Source of the DNA: Warburgia ugandensis
Taxonomy: Eukaryota > Streptophyta > Magnoliopsida > Canellales > Canellaceae
Assembly (NCBI GenBank): GCA_035236585.1
Contig: CP141127.1
Span: forward strand, 65,577,495-65,641,494
Length of the DNA: 64,000 nt
Direction of reading: 5' to 3'
Positions 37,842 through 50,420 of this stretch are shown here, piece by piece (position 1 is the first letter of the stretch; every line of letters starts with the position of its first letter). A program made the translations under genes and the position numbers. The notes under the pieces were generated by a model. The model was not told where the DNA came from and searched no databases. It was given only the letters and a program-made list of their open reading frames with translations.

Positions 37842-37942
37842 GTAACTCACACTTCAAATCATCATCTGTCGGTACCACCAACCTACCCTTGAATCTGACT
37901 CTCTATCCGGTCCTCTCATAAATCCGTTCTGTCTACCAGATC

Positions 37943-38275
37943 TTATGTCTCCTTATCTTTGCCCTGTGCCTTTAAAATCCTATCAAGGAACTTAGGCCGA
38001 GTTAACAGATTGGTGATCATTACTCTAAACTTCATACTCCAGGCTTTTGCATTGATGTTAACCTTCCTCGAGTGGTATTGTATGGTGAAATCAAAGTCCT
38101 TAAGATTTTCCACCCATCTACACTGCCTCATGTTCAAATCACTTTGAGTAAAGAAGTACTTGAGGCTCTTATGGTCAGTGAATACCTCAAACTTCTTACC
38201 ATATAGATAATGTCTCCAGGACTTTAGTGCAAATACCACTGCTACTAACTCCAGATCATGTGTCGGGTAATTCAC
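37943..38275 (-). pseudogene. Chromovirus RNase H remnant
   Basis: Minus-strand frame with [33 protein letters not shown] and [17 protein letters not shown], typical of the RNase H domain that follows gypsy reverse transcriptase. Confidence 0.9.
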
Positions 38276-38517
38276 CTCATGTGTCTTAAGCTATCTCGAC
38301 GCATAGGCAATTACCTTCCCATGTTGCATCAACACCGCTCCTAGTCCTTCACCCTAGTCATCACAATAAACCACATAACCATCTACACCTAATGGTAAGG
38401 TCAACACTGGATCTGTAGTAAGTCTGTTCTTGAGCTCCTGGAAGCTCTCCTCAGAGGCATCGATCCAAACAAACTGGTTTCTTTCTTGGTCAGGGTAGTT
38501 AAAGGCAACACAATCTT

Positions 38518-39033
38518 CTAGAATCCCTCAATGAATTGACGATAATATCCTATCAAACCATGAAAATTGTGTATGTCTATCACTGTCTTGGGCCTCTCCC
38601 AATGTAGCACTACCTCAACTAAGATGTCATCGACAAAGAAAATCATGAACTTATCCAAGTAAGCTCGGAAGACATGGTTCATTAGATCCATGAACACTAC
38701 ATGTGCATTGGTTAATCCAAACAGTATCACTAAAAACTCATAGTGACCATAGCGACTCCTAAAAGCAATCTTCGAGATGTCCTCTTCTCTAACCCTCAAC
38801 TGATGGTATCTTGATCTCAGGTCTATCTTGGAGAATACTTGTGCTAATTGGAGCTGATCAAATAAATCATCCATGTGTGGCAAAGGATATCGGTTCTTTA
38901 TAGTGACACAATTTAGCAACCGATAGTCAATGCATAGTCTCAGTGACCCATCGTTTTTCTTTACAAAAAGGATTGGTGCTCCCCATGGAGACCTACTTGG
39001 CCTGATGAAGCCCTTATCAAGTAACTCTTGCAA
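38518..39033 (-). pseudogene. Chromovirus reverse transcriptase remnant
   Basis: Minus-strand frame with [43 protein letters not shown] and FFVDDIL, the palm motifs of Ty3/gypsy reverse transcriptase. Confidence 0.93.
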
Positions 39034-39769
39034 CTATACTTTCAGCTCTCTTAACTCTGCTGGGGCCATTCTATATGGTGCCTTAGAGATAGGCGATGTA
39101 CCTGACACCAAGTCAATGGTAAAGTCAATCTCTTTACTCAGCAGCAATCTTAGTAACTCCTTAGGTAAAATATCTACAAACTCATGGACAACATCAATAT
39201 CTTCAATTTGTGGCTACCTTCTGTCCTCAACCATCAAATAAGCGAGAAACGCTCTACACCCTCGTGAATAAAACTGTGCCGCTCTCATAACAAAGATGAT
39301 GCATGTACTTGCCAGATTTTTTCTGCCCTGGAACAAAATTTCTAGTTGCCTAAGTATATAAAAAATAATCTACTTCTTACATTAGTCTATGGTAGCCCAG
39401 TAGTTAGCTAACTAATCTATTCCTAATATAACATCGTAGTCGACCATGTCTAATAAAATGAAGTCTGAGTCCATCCTCATGCCTGATATCTCCACGGGTA
39501 TCTCCCGAAGATACTCAGTAGACTCTATTGTCTCTCTCACGGGTGTCATAATATTGAACCCAAATGCTAATTTATACATGCATACATCAAGTCAAGATGA
39601 AAAAATGCATGAAATAAAAGAATGAGTGGACCCTGTGTCAAAGAGGGCCTTGGCATGTCTGTCTGAGACTAGAAGAGTACCTTCGACGACCTGGTTCGAG
39701 GCTTGTGCCTGCCCTGATATGATGGCAAACACTCGTCCTTGACTATGTGATGTGGCAGTTATCTCTGCA

Positions 39770-40950
39770 CCTACCTTAGCCTACTTCTCCCTCTGCCCCT
39801 TAGGACAGTCTTTAAGAAAATGTCCCAGTTCTCCATAGCCAAAGCACCTGTATGGATGTCTCTGGAAAGGTGGCTGGCGCTATGGCTACTTTTGGGGCTG
39901 CCTTTGATGCTGTGGTCTATCAAATCTACTACACCCTTGCCTAGGGTACCAACCCTTACAGCTATCACATCTCTTCTTCTCTATGTCTCTCCTAGGCTGG
40001 GCCTGTGGCTGATAACCTGGTGCTATATGTGCCTGCATAGCACTAAAAGGTCTCTTGCCCATAGGTGGCTGGTACGTGCTCCCTCTAGTCCTAAATTCTT
40101 CTCCAGCATGGAGGCCATGTCAGTTGCATGTTTCACAGTCGTGGGTTGTGAAGTAATCATTCAATCTCTTAGCTAAGGTGTCAATCCTTCCACAAATTTG
40201 TTTGTTGCCTTCTTATTCGAGGCAAGCATGTCATGAGCAAACCTTCTTAGTCGGGTAAATTAGCTCAAGTATTGCTGAACCATCATATCTCACCGCTCCA
40301 GGGTGACAAATTCTTTCTTCAATGATTGCAATGCATCAGGTGAAAAGTACTAAGTATCAAAAACCTGCTTAAAGGCCTCACATGTCATCATCTCTGTAGG
40401 GTATGGTCACGTATGTGTAAAAGTTTGCTACCAAAAGCCTACCTCACCCTTCAGTAGGTAGGCAGCTACTCAGATTTGATCCTCTGGTGCAATCTTCATT
40501 GTGTCAAATGTCCTCTCTACCTCAAATAACCATCGCTCAGCCTCCACAATATCACAGTCACCATAGAAGGGTGGCACCATCTTCTGGAATCGCTTTAATA
40601 GTTTATCTGTTTTCTTAGAGTCACTTGTAACATCACCCTCAATGGACTTAGGTGCTGATGGTGCTTGCGCTTGGTGGATAGACTGAATAGATGAATCCAC
40701 TAGTGTCACTGGGGGCAGTGCCACGGGGTTTTGGTTCACAACCTGAACTGCAGCCCTAATTTGTTGCTATATGCGGGGTATCAATCCTTGCATCACTCTA
40801 TTCACCAACTTAGTATTACGATCCCCTTGATTAGAGGACGTAATAGGTGGGACAACTAGCTTACCACGGGTAGACCTTGTCCTTCTTTGAGGAGCCATTA
40901 TCAGGGATTCAAATATCACTAAGTGTAAGTTCCTCCTTCCTAGTTCTTCT
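39770..40950 (-). pseudogene. Chromovirus gag remnants
   Basis: Minus-strand frames include a start-like MAPQRRTRSTRGK near 40900, a capsid-type segment (FYGDCDIVEAERWLFEVERT) near 40500-40570, and a zinc-knuckle-like region near 39790-39860. Protease should lie at about 39300-39750, but I could not define it. Confidence 0.75.
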
Positions 40951-41021
40951 TTAACTACAATGCATGGACTGTTATCTACATATAAGTAGACCTTTGTAAG
41001 GATTATGATGGAATAGATTAG

Positions 41022-41032
41022 GCTCTGATACC
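41022..41032 (-). promoter_or_regulatory. Primer-binding site, tRNA-iMet type
   Basis: The minus strand reads GGTATCAGAGC three bases after the CA end of the 5' LTR. This is complementary to the 3' end of plant initiator tRNA-Met, the usual primer for these elements. Confidence 0.92.
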
Positions 41033-41035
41033 GAC

Positions 41036-44000
41036 TGTAGCACCCCAAGTTTTTATAAAATCATTTTTTTAATAATAATTATAGTCGGGATCCCAAATCA
41101 AAAGGTTTTATTCATTATTATATTAGAACATTTACTTAAAAATCTTTGGTTGTTATCTCCTTTATTCAAAACATCACGACCATGATTAAGAGATAATTAT
41201 AAGTATGCAGTAAATTTTTTAAGACAATACTAATATTAAATCCAACATCAAAATTAATGGAGCCTTTATTTTTAAAACAATAAATATCCAAAAAGTATAA
41301 TAATGTGGCCCAGAGTCTATCCATCATAACATTCCACTATACATAAAGACATGTCCATAATATATATAAATGTCATAATCAAATCCGTCTAATGAAGGTA
41401 TACAATCCATAAAATAGGTTCAATTTGTAGTCCATCTAATCACTCACGTCGAGCTATCTATCAGCCAATCAAAGTGGTCACCATTGCTATCATTGTCCCT
41501 CCACGACCTTGCCTTTCATGCTGTCACTCTCGATATCTAAGGCATTGCAAAAAAAGCAATGCCTTAGCAAGCTATTGCTTGTGTAGGTACATAGAAATTT
41601 AATGCAATAACAAGTGAACAAGATAGAATAAAAATGTTGATATAAGTGTAGGTCAATTATCCATGAAAATATAAGTATCATAATCAATGCCAATATAGTC
41701 TTAAAACATCATATGGGATGAAACATGCACCTCATGGATGTAAAACAGGATATGCTCCAATATTAATGCACATACAATAACAAACAGGGTACCCCAAGGT
41801 ACTTGGGTCCCACGAGTGTCCCATACACTCGTATAACAGATCATGAATACTTATATCAATCCTCTAAGTGTCTTCACACCCAGGCATATAATAACATCTC
41901 CATGCTCACCATGCAAGTATATAGAATAAGAGTATGGATAGTCATGCTGCAGTGGCAACCACTCTAAGGTCTCAACCACCGCTGCTCCCCGTCGACACCA
42001 TAACGGGAGACTTAACGTTCATCTTCATGGAAAGGCCCGGGCTGGTAGTGTGGACTATCCATGTTACCAAACCCCTTCCGAAAGCCATATGTGGCCAGGT
42101 GTTTATCACATCATAAATCACATAACAAATTTAGAGGGTGGGTGGCTGGCCTTTTATACTTCCTCCTAGCATGACATCCACTAGGTAAGAGCACCCGTCA
42201 TAAATCACAAAACTTGAAAATCGCATATCTAGTAAAACTAGGAGCACTTGCAGCTCACAATCCCCAAGGCACACCCCTCATCCCTCGGTTAGCCTCTCAA
42301 AGGACTAGCCATCAAGCCTCCACCACCAATTTTCATGAAAACCCACCAATCTCAGTGATGTAATGAAGAAAAATAATTAATCATACATAAGATATGCGGT
42401 ATCAATACCATAAAATAATCGATCATGAAAACCCATCAAAATTAACCATGATGCTATGATAATGCAAAGTTTTAGAAATCAAAACATAACATTAAATGTC
42501 ATCACCTACCTCAATGAAAATATAACCAAATCAGATCAAGTGCGTACTTCTCTCAAGCCGCGTGTTCTGATGCACCTGTTAGCATCACAACACTATTTTG
42601 CGTTTTTTATTTCCTCTCTATAGAATCTATAGCAATCTAATCGTTGGATCATTCTTTAAGGTCTCTATTTATGATTTGATCATTAATTCTACCCTTATTC
42701 ATCATTAAACAATGTCATTTCATGTTCATCTGCTCATTTTTGTGTGCATCTAAAGTTTACACCTTGATCCGATGGTCAGATCATCCTTAGATCAACAAAT
42801 TTCCAAAATCTGGGTTAAATCCACGGTCTGGATTAATTATTAGAGTAAATACACCTGATCCGATCCTTAGGATCCTTAGTCATTACCTTATGTTATCTAG
42901 TTGTTCAAGTTCTGGGGCATGATCACCCTTTGATCGACCTAATCTAAGTGATTGAGTACATTTTCTTAGGTTTGATCAACTAACTATACTTAGATCAAAG
43001 TTTAGAGGTTAAATTCATGTCTGCTTCATTGAGACGATTCCAACAGACTTTCAGATTGAAGATCGGGCTTCTGTAGCCTCTAGAATATCAGAAAACCCAT
43101 TTTAGATAATAAAAAAAATCATATTTTACACCGATTTGCACTAGTGGAACTGTTTACACTGGTGTAAACAAGTGTCCCCGGGACGCACAACTTCCAGAAT
43201 GCATAGCATGCGTCTTGGTCACTGGGATGCTCCTCGCATGTGTCCTGGTTTCCAAGATGCTGGGCATTCCGACTGTCCAAGATAGCTCACGAAAACGTCC
43301 ATGCATGCACGTTGGTTGCATGTGGGCACATTGTCCATCGGGGACGATGAACCCAAGCTGTCCATCTTCTTTTGGCTTGATCAGAGCCCCAAATGCTCTG
43401 AATTTTTATTTGTTTTCACTGTTCCTTGAGTTTTGGGTCCAAAGATCACATTGAATGGCTTAGATCCATCATTTGAGGTGTCCTTAATGTGATTTTAACC
43501 ATGATCCACGTTTTTCATTCCCTAGGCCATCTAATAGCCATTCAGCCCAGATCCAGCCAGGATCTGTGAGGGAAAAGTTGGAAAACAAGGTGAATAATAG
43601 GTTAGAGTGTGTGGCTTACGTGATTAGAGTCAGAGATTGGAGATCGAAGCTCTATGACACATGCAAACTTTCATTCGTGTTAAAGGCGTGCAAAGGGAAA
43701 AACTAGGGTTTTTCGCTAATTGTTTGGTGTGGGAATGGAAGGGAAACAAGCTTTTGTAGTTGTAGCTCTGATTAATTTGTAGGGAAAGGCAGACCATCGC
43801 CTGTCTCTGCCTACTACGAGTTAGGGATGGAAAGGGGTGCCGTTATCAAAATGACCCCCTCTAATTCGTGTCCTTACCTAATTACTAATTTACTCTTGAA
43901 ACTTCAAATGTTCATATCTCTCTCATCTGACCTCCTTTTTTATCGTTCTTTATACCGTTCAATTCTTATTGACATGTACTTTCTAAATTTAGTGGTTTCA

Positions 44001-44083
44001 AAACTAAATTCTATCCACAGAATTTTTTAATTTAATTAATTAATTTAATTATTAATTTAGGGTTAAAAATTGAGGATATTACA
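41036..44083 (-). repeat. Right LTR (5' LTR) of the chromovirus
   Basis: 3048 bp from TGTAGCACCCCAAG to GAGGATATTACA, uninterrupted and aligning with the left LTR along its length. Because it is uninterrupted it also shows the empty target site of the solo LTR at 28255. Confidence 0.95.
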
Positions 44084-46680
44084 TCATGGGTGACTAGAAA
44101 AATCTTGTGTTTATTAGTATTAGCTTTATACATTGAATTTCACATTAATGGATAAGTAGGTTGGCTATGATAATGTAATATAGTTATGGATTTTTTGGGA
44201 TCATATCCCAATAGTAATAATGCATTTTGGTTACCTAGTGAGTCAACTCAACGAAGACTTGATTTCCCATCGAGTTGAGAAATTTGGATGTGTTTTTGAG
44301 TTTCAGAGCTATGCTTATATATGTATGTATATATATATATATATATATTAATGAGGAATGTTGTAGTAGAGAGAGAAAACAACACAATAGTGATGCAACT
44401 TAACTTTTCTATTGGTGGGTCTCCACATATCATTGATCCATTCTATTCATATTACTTAGCTTACCTTTGATATACATTGGCCCAAGCATCAAACCAAAAG
44501 GAAACTTCTATCATCCAATAAAAGGTGTTTTGATTCATTGAATGCAGACTGTTGGTTATATAGAGCTTCTCATTATCCATGTCTTACACCATGGCTTTCT
44601 ATGGAAATTCAATGTTGAGGAATGCTTGTCTAGCCTGAGAAGTTGGTTAGGTATTAGGTAGTAGCCACTTTTGCATGGATGGGCCCTGCTTTGTATAATC
44701 TTACTTGTTCACTTGATTACTCCATCTTACGATGTCTAGTAGTTCAAAATGTGTGCAAAGTAGAACAATTAATTCATAAAGTCCACCATTCTATAACCAT
44801 TCATCTAGTGTCACTTCCCATATTGGGTAAAAATGCAAATCTATAGTTGTAGAAGGAGGAATAATGGCACTGGAGAAAATATCTATTGGAGGAGAAAAAC
44901 TGAATGTGATAATAAATATAGAAGTTGTGATTACCAAAGCACTAATCATTCAATATAAAGATAATTTTTTATGTTGGTTATCCAATTATAGAGGTGATCT
45001 ATTCACGGAACTTCCATTGAAGCATAAATACATTTTCACATCCCACAGCTTTGACAGATTGCTAAGTGCTATTCATCTTTGCCACAAGAGCACTTGAATA
45101 GTGAGATATTATGCACACTCTCAAGGGTGTTGGCTTCTAAGAAAACCTCTTGATTATCTCTATACCCTTGCTTCCTTTATCATTGAGCAGCTATTTAGGG
45201 GCCTTAGCTAGTGATCCATCTGTCTCCCTCTCAATGATGAAGTTTATCCTCCATTGCCTCACTAGTTGACCTTGTTACCTATTACATGGGGTCATATCTA
45301 GTATTTAGAGTTTGCCTCCATTTGGTGTTGCTCTCACGACTCGCACCAAAATAGTGCTTAACCTTAAGATATCCAATCAACTAGTACACCTTAATGTATT
45401 TTGGGAAGAACTAGCGAGCTTTGGGTTTGAGTGGCATTTCACTCCTAATCACAACTCATCCACTAATTTTTTAACATTAGTTAGACAAAACCTCCACTTA
45501 GTTTCACCCAATCCTCATCGTAGTCATGGATAGATCACCTAGGTTCTGGCCAATAAGGAAGGACAATTTCCCTACAAAGACTCACTTTTGCTATGACTCC
45601 ATTGGGTTCCCTTAACCAAGCTACAACCTATGAGTCCATGGCTAATTCTCTCATAGGCACACCGTTAGAGATCATTCTCCTCCAATTGCTTGGGACCTCA
45701 CAGTTTCGTGTTCTATTTCACTCTCCAATGAGGATTCTTTACACCTTTCCCACATGGTACTACACTATCAGGCACTCAGGAAGTATGTATCCTTGCAAGG
45801 TGGTCCTTACTGATTCACACATCATTCCTTGTGCTACAATTCTGATGGCATGAAAGTGTAATAATTTGACCACTATCAGGGAGAGGGGCCAGGTAAAATA
45901 GATTGACAATACTACAAATCACCCTTATGAAACCTATAGAATATGCTTTCTTTATGGGCAATTGAAAACATAGTCTCTTTCTTTTTAAAAAGATCCAATT
46001 GAACATCTAGCTACATATATGATGGAATCATCAAAGATTTGATTTTTTCTAACTCTATCATTAAGTCACTAGAGGCACAAGAAATAAAGAGAAGATGTGT
46101 ATGAATGATATATATATATATATATATATAGCAACAATAAGAAGGAAAAGGATTAAATAGAAGAAATCCCATGCATTTGGTGAACTCAGATGTGTCCATA
46201 TCCATGGAATGGATGACTTATTATTTTGATGAATCATTTCTAGTAAGCTTGTATGAAAGATGGTCAAAATTCAATGATAAAAGATAGATTTTCAAGCATT
46301 TAAATGATTCATTTATCATAAATTTTCATTTACTAGAATCCAATCCATAGAAATAATGAACTAGTTAGGTCATCCAAAGATAGGCCAACACAAAAGCGTG
46401 AGACTATATGGCCATTTGCCATATTGCCAAGCTTTGCTATGTAATTCATCTTCTTCAAACATAAAATTGTTGCATTTCACTTTAGCTTCAAGGAGGAATT
46501 ATAAAATGTCACAACATGGAAAGTTACCACACAACAACACTCATACATGATGAGCTCCACTTTTGGTTAGTTAGATCCATTAACTCCCTACATCATGCAT
46601 CTCAAATATTAGGTGATTGGATGATAGAAACATCTGAAAACAGTTGATGTGCATACCAACTTCATGGTAATTTGATGGTA
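44084..46680. other. Inter-element region, no gene recognised
   Basis: It continues the sequence left of 26868. It holds short AT tracts (44317-44349, about 46110-46130). Frames such as 44864-45097 and 45312-45533 do not match a family I know. The right part may be the 5' portion of the copia element that becomes recognisable near 46700. Confidence 0.5.
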
Positions 46681-47011
46681 CTAACATCTAGTATTGATAC
46701 AGATAAGAGCTATGGCCACTGTTTAGATCTAGACTCAATGGAAGTTAATAGGCTTTGGACTTTGGAATATCGACCTCCAAGTATTAAACCTATTTGGTGT
46801 AAGTGGATTTTCAAATAGAAGAGGGAATCAAATGGTAATGTTGAAGCCCATAAGGCTAGACTAGTAGCAAAGGGTTATAATCGATGACACAAAATTGATT
46901 ATGATTTTTTTTTGGAGCCATGTTGAAATTTATCAAAATCCTCTTGATTATAGTAACATTCTTTGATTGAGAAATTTGGCAAATATATATAAAAACTATA
47001 TTTTTGAGTAG

Positions 47012-49418
47012 TGGTGTAGCTTTAAAATTACTTGCAAGTGCACAAATCAATGTAGTAAATTCACATGACAGAGGTCAATCCCACAAGGAATCTCATAGAT
47101 TTGTAATGGATTGGATTTTATTCAAATTGACTAACTTTAGCCAAAGAAGGAGAGTTGTGATTAAATTAGGAATTTAAAGTAACATGGAATTAGAAACATA
47201 CACAAAATTAGAAAGTAAAAGTAAAAGAAACTTGCCATAATTAAAACTAAACAATTAGAATAGAAACTTACCTAACCAACATGAAATTAACTAAAGGAAA
47301 CAATAGCAATTTAGAAATATTCAAACAAAAAAATGACACTTAAAGAAACTGCTAAGTTAGAAGCCTTGCTAAATTAAAACTTACTTAACCTTAAACTTAT
47401 TAAATAGTAAAATTTATAAACCTAAAATAATATGTAAAAAACTAATTTAAAACTTCTAAAACAAGTTCGAATAACTAAACTAACCAAGAATCTAAAAGGA
47501 ATGGGATTCAGAATCCTGCACATTGTTTTTGGACAGTGCACATGATTCTGAAGCCCTAAAGATAGTGAAATTTAATGCACCTACAATGAGTTACTATACA
47601 AACTAACTCTAGGATCAAATAAACAACATAAAAATCTATTTGGATATCTAAGAATTTAGGAAAATAAGATATTTTAATGTCAGGAATTAAAGTACAAAGT
47701 TAAGGAAAAGCCAATTTTTAGATTTCAATACCTGAGAACAGTCAATAAATTTTGCATTAGAAAGGTATTGAAACCATAAATTTTATGCAAGCAAACAACC
47801 TAAATCTCAAGTACTTTGATGAAATAAATAATCCATGACAAGTGGTTGAATTAAAGCAAGGAAATTAATCTAAAACTAAGGTTAGAATAAGGTGAAAAAC
47901 TTAAATTTCAAGAGGAAAAATCAATTTTGTAAGCTAGATCTTCTCTTCGTTGTCACTACTAAAGATAAGTTAACTTGAATCTTGAGGTAATAACAAAGAA
48001 AAACAAGTGGAATTGGGGTAAAGAAAGGAAACTAAAGTAATGAAAATTAAACCAAAGCAACCAAACTACTAACCTGAATTGGAGAGCAAATAACTAAGAC
48101 AACACTTAGAAATCTGAAGGAAGAAAATCATATAAGAAATTCCAAAGTCTAGCAGTAAATACAACAAAGGAACATTTGATTTCAAGGTATCTCACCCACC
48201 TTCACTTGGAAAATTCGTATGAAACATGGACTATATATAGTTGAGTGGGTTTCTAAATTAGGAAGGGGAGAAACGGCGAGGAAAGTCGCCATAGGGTTAG
48301 GCTATTGAATGTGGAAGGTTTGGTGGAAGATGAATTAGCATGATAATGTCACAAACATGACATAAGAGAGAGAGATAAGAAGCATGGGTTGGTTGGTTTC
48401 TAATTATGAAAAGGGCCAAGTGTCTTTTTCCTAGAAGGAAAGTGGTGCTCTTTCCCTTATAATTTGTGATTTTTGGTTGATTGAAAGTCAAGAAATAGGT
48501 AAGGAATAAGGTTTAAGAAATATGAATAAAGATCTAGGGTTTTGAAGTTATTTGATTTGAAGTAGATCTAAAGTTTCCTATTTAGCAACCACTTGATCAC
48601 CAATTAGGAAAGGGGGGCATCTTTTTCCTAAGGAGGTGCTTCCCTATTTTAACTTGTAACCCTAGGTCAATTAAGTGAAAAAAGAGTGGGAAATGGACTT
48701 GGAAAGTAGGGTTTCTCTCTTGATAGGTCCACCAATGTCTAGTCATCTTACTTTTTATATAATTCTCTTAAACCTTATAATTAAACCTTGAAATTCCAAA
48801 TTTAGAAAGTGGATCATTGCTTGAATTCTCCTCCAATTGTATGACTCAATGTGGCAATTGGCTTGTGTGGCTCACTTTGAGGGCTCATTTGGCTTGGTTT
48901 CATGGCTTACACCCTTGGCTTTAATGGCTTGGCTTGAATTTCCTAACTTGTCACCTTTTCTCATGACTTATATGGCTAAGGTGTCTTGTATGACTCTCAT
49001 GCAAAGGTGGTGGAAATGCATGGCTTGCTTCATGGGTCATTTTAGTCACCTTTAGCTCTTCCAATTGCTTCCATTGATCCATCATCTTACCTTGATATGA
49101 TCTTGGACCTTGATTTACTTTGAAATGTTAAAATTTGGGCCTTGTCTCAATCTTTTGATCATTATCTTCAATTCTCATCCCAATAAATCTTGGCCTTTGA
49201 ATCATCTCTCCATGACCTACAAAAAGTGAAAAGCCCTAATTAGATCCTAAAAATATGATCATTCATATACTTACTCCAGATTAGCCTCTAAGCTTGCAAA
49301 ATATCACATTTTTGAATTATTAGGTTAGAAATGCATGTGTTATGAATTTTGGCCAAAAAGTCTAAAATAACACTATAAATTATAACACACGAGCAACTAA
49401 TTGGGTATTATTTATACA
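47012..49418 (-). mobile_element. LTR-like repeat, family E, copy 1 (2.4 kb), inside copia
   Basis: Starts near TGGTGTAGCTTTAAAATTAC and ends near GGGTATTATTTATACA. It interrupts the copia RT region and is homologous to 57717-60381 from end to end. It has no coding capacity. A CTATATATAG box near 48229 could be an LTR TATA box on either strand. The CAAGTGCAC block near its left edge and the TTAACAC/TTATAACAC block at its right edge resemble Athila-type LTRs read on the minus strand. I infer a solo LTR. End positions are good to about 20 bases, and no target duplication was confirmed. Confidence 0.7.
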
Positions 49419-50420
49419 AAATTAAAAACATATCAAATACCACAAGTTTGTGCATTTGCAAATTTTTTAGATAAAGTGTACAAATTACATAGGTCAATCT
49501 ACATATTGAAACAAGCCTTGTGTTGTTAGAACCTAAGATTTGATCAAGTGGCAACAAAGTTTGTCTTCCTAGAAACTCTAAAAGAAGTATGTGCCTTCAA
49601 GAAGGTTAGTGGGAGTGTTGTTAGCACTCAAGTCCTTTATATCGATGACATACTACTTATTGGGTATGACATAGGATTGTTGTCTTCAACAAAAGGATGG
49701 TCATCATAGTGGTCTTATGTAGATAATATCCTATCAAAGTACCACATTGAGAACTTACAAAAAGGAATGTTTCCTTATAGATATGAAGTGACTCTTTCTA
49801 AAAGGATTTCATCCACAACTCTTAAAGAAATTAAAAAGATTAGTGGTACACCATTTGCTTCAACAATTGCTAATCTCATGTATGCCATGTTATATATTAG
49901 TCTAGACATTTTCTAGACTGTTGGGATGGTAAGTAGATATTGTTTTAATCCAGAATTAGATCATTGAAGGGCAGTAATTCATATCTTCCATTATCTTAGA
50001 TGTGTAAACATTTTCTTTTAATTTTTAATGGTAATGAGATTACTGTTATTGGTTATATTGATTCAAATTTTTAGACTGATTTGTTATAGTAAATCGACTT
50101 TAGTATATGTTTTGAATTTGGGTGGAATAAGTAGTTGGAGAAGCAGTGTAAATTTGACTATAGAGGCAAAATATGTTTTAAGTAATGAGGCTTGAAAGGA
50201 CGTAGTTGATATTAAAGCTTATTGTAGATCTTGGAGGACTAGTTTCTTTTAATGATCTCATTGTTAAGTATTGTAACAAGAATGGGGATGTAACACAAGC
50301 AAAAGATCCTCATTATAATAAGAAATCAAAACACATTAGAAGAAAGTATCACACCATTACGGAGATGATAGAAAGTAAAGATGTTACAACTATAAGAATT
50401 GCATACATAGATAATGTGTC

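Larger units (their letters stand above)
26869..44083 (-). mobile_element. Del/Tekay-type chromovirus (Ty3/gypsy), with two nested solo LTRs (fossil)
   Basis: LTRs of about 3.1 kb lie at 26869-33491 (interrupted) and 41036-44083, both with TG and CA ends. A target duplication tcctg/tcatg lies at 26864-26868 and 44084-44088. Inside, on the minus strand, are the primer site, gag (about 39800-40950), protease region, RT (38518-39033), RNase H (37943-38275), integrase (34003-34770) and a chromodomain-like C-terminus (about 33550-33700). Pol order RT, RNase H, integrase and the chromodomain place it with Ty3/gypsy chromoviruses; long LTRs favour the Del/Tekay branch. It is broken in several places besides the nested insertions. 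The LTRs differ at roughly one base in ten over the first 200-300 bases compared by eye, which suggests insertion some millions of years ago. Confidence 0.93.

Noticed and set aside
44864-45097. 77-residue plus-strand frame as a possible host gene or copia gag
   Set aside because: No motif of either could be identified, and it sits between retroelements with no exon-like neighbours.
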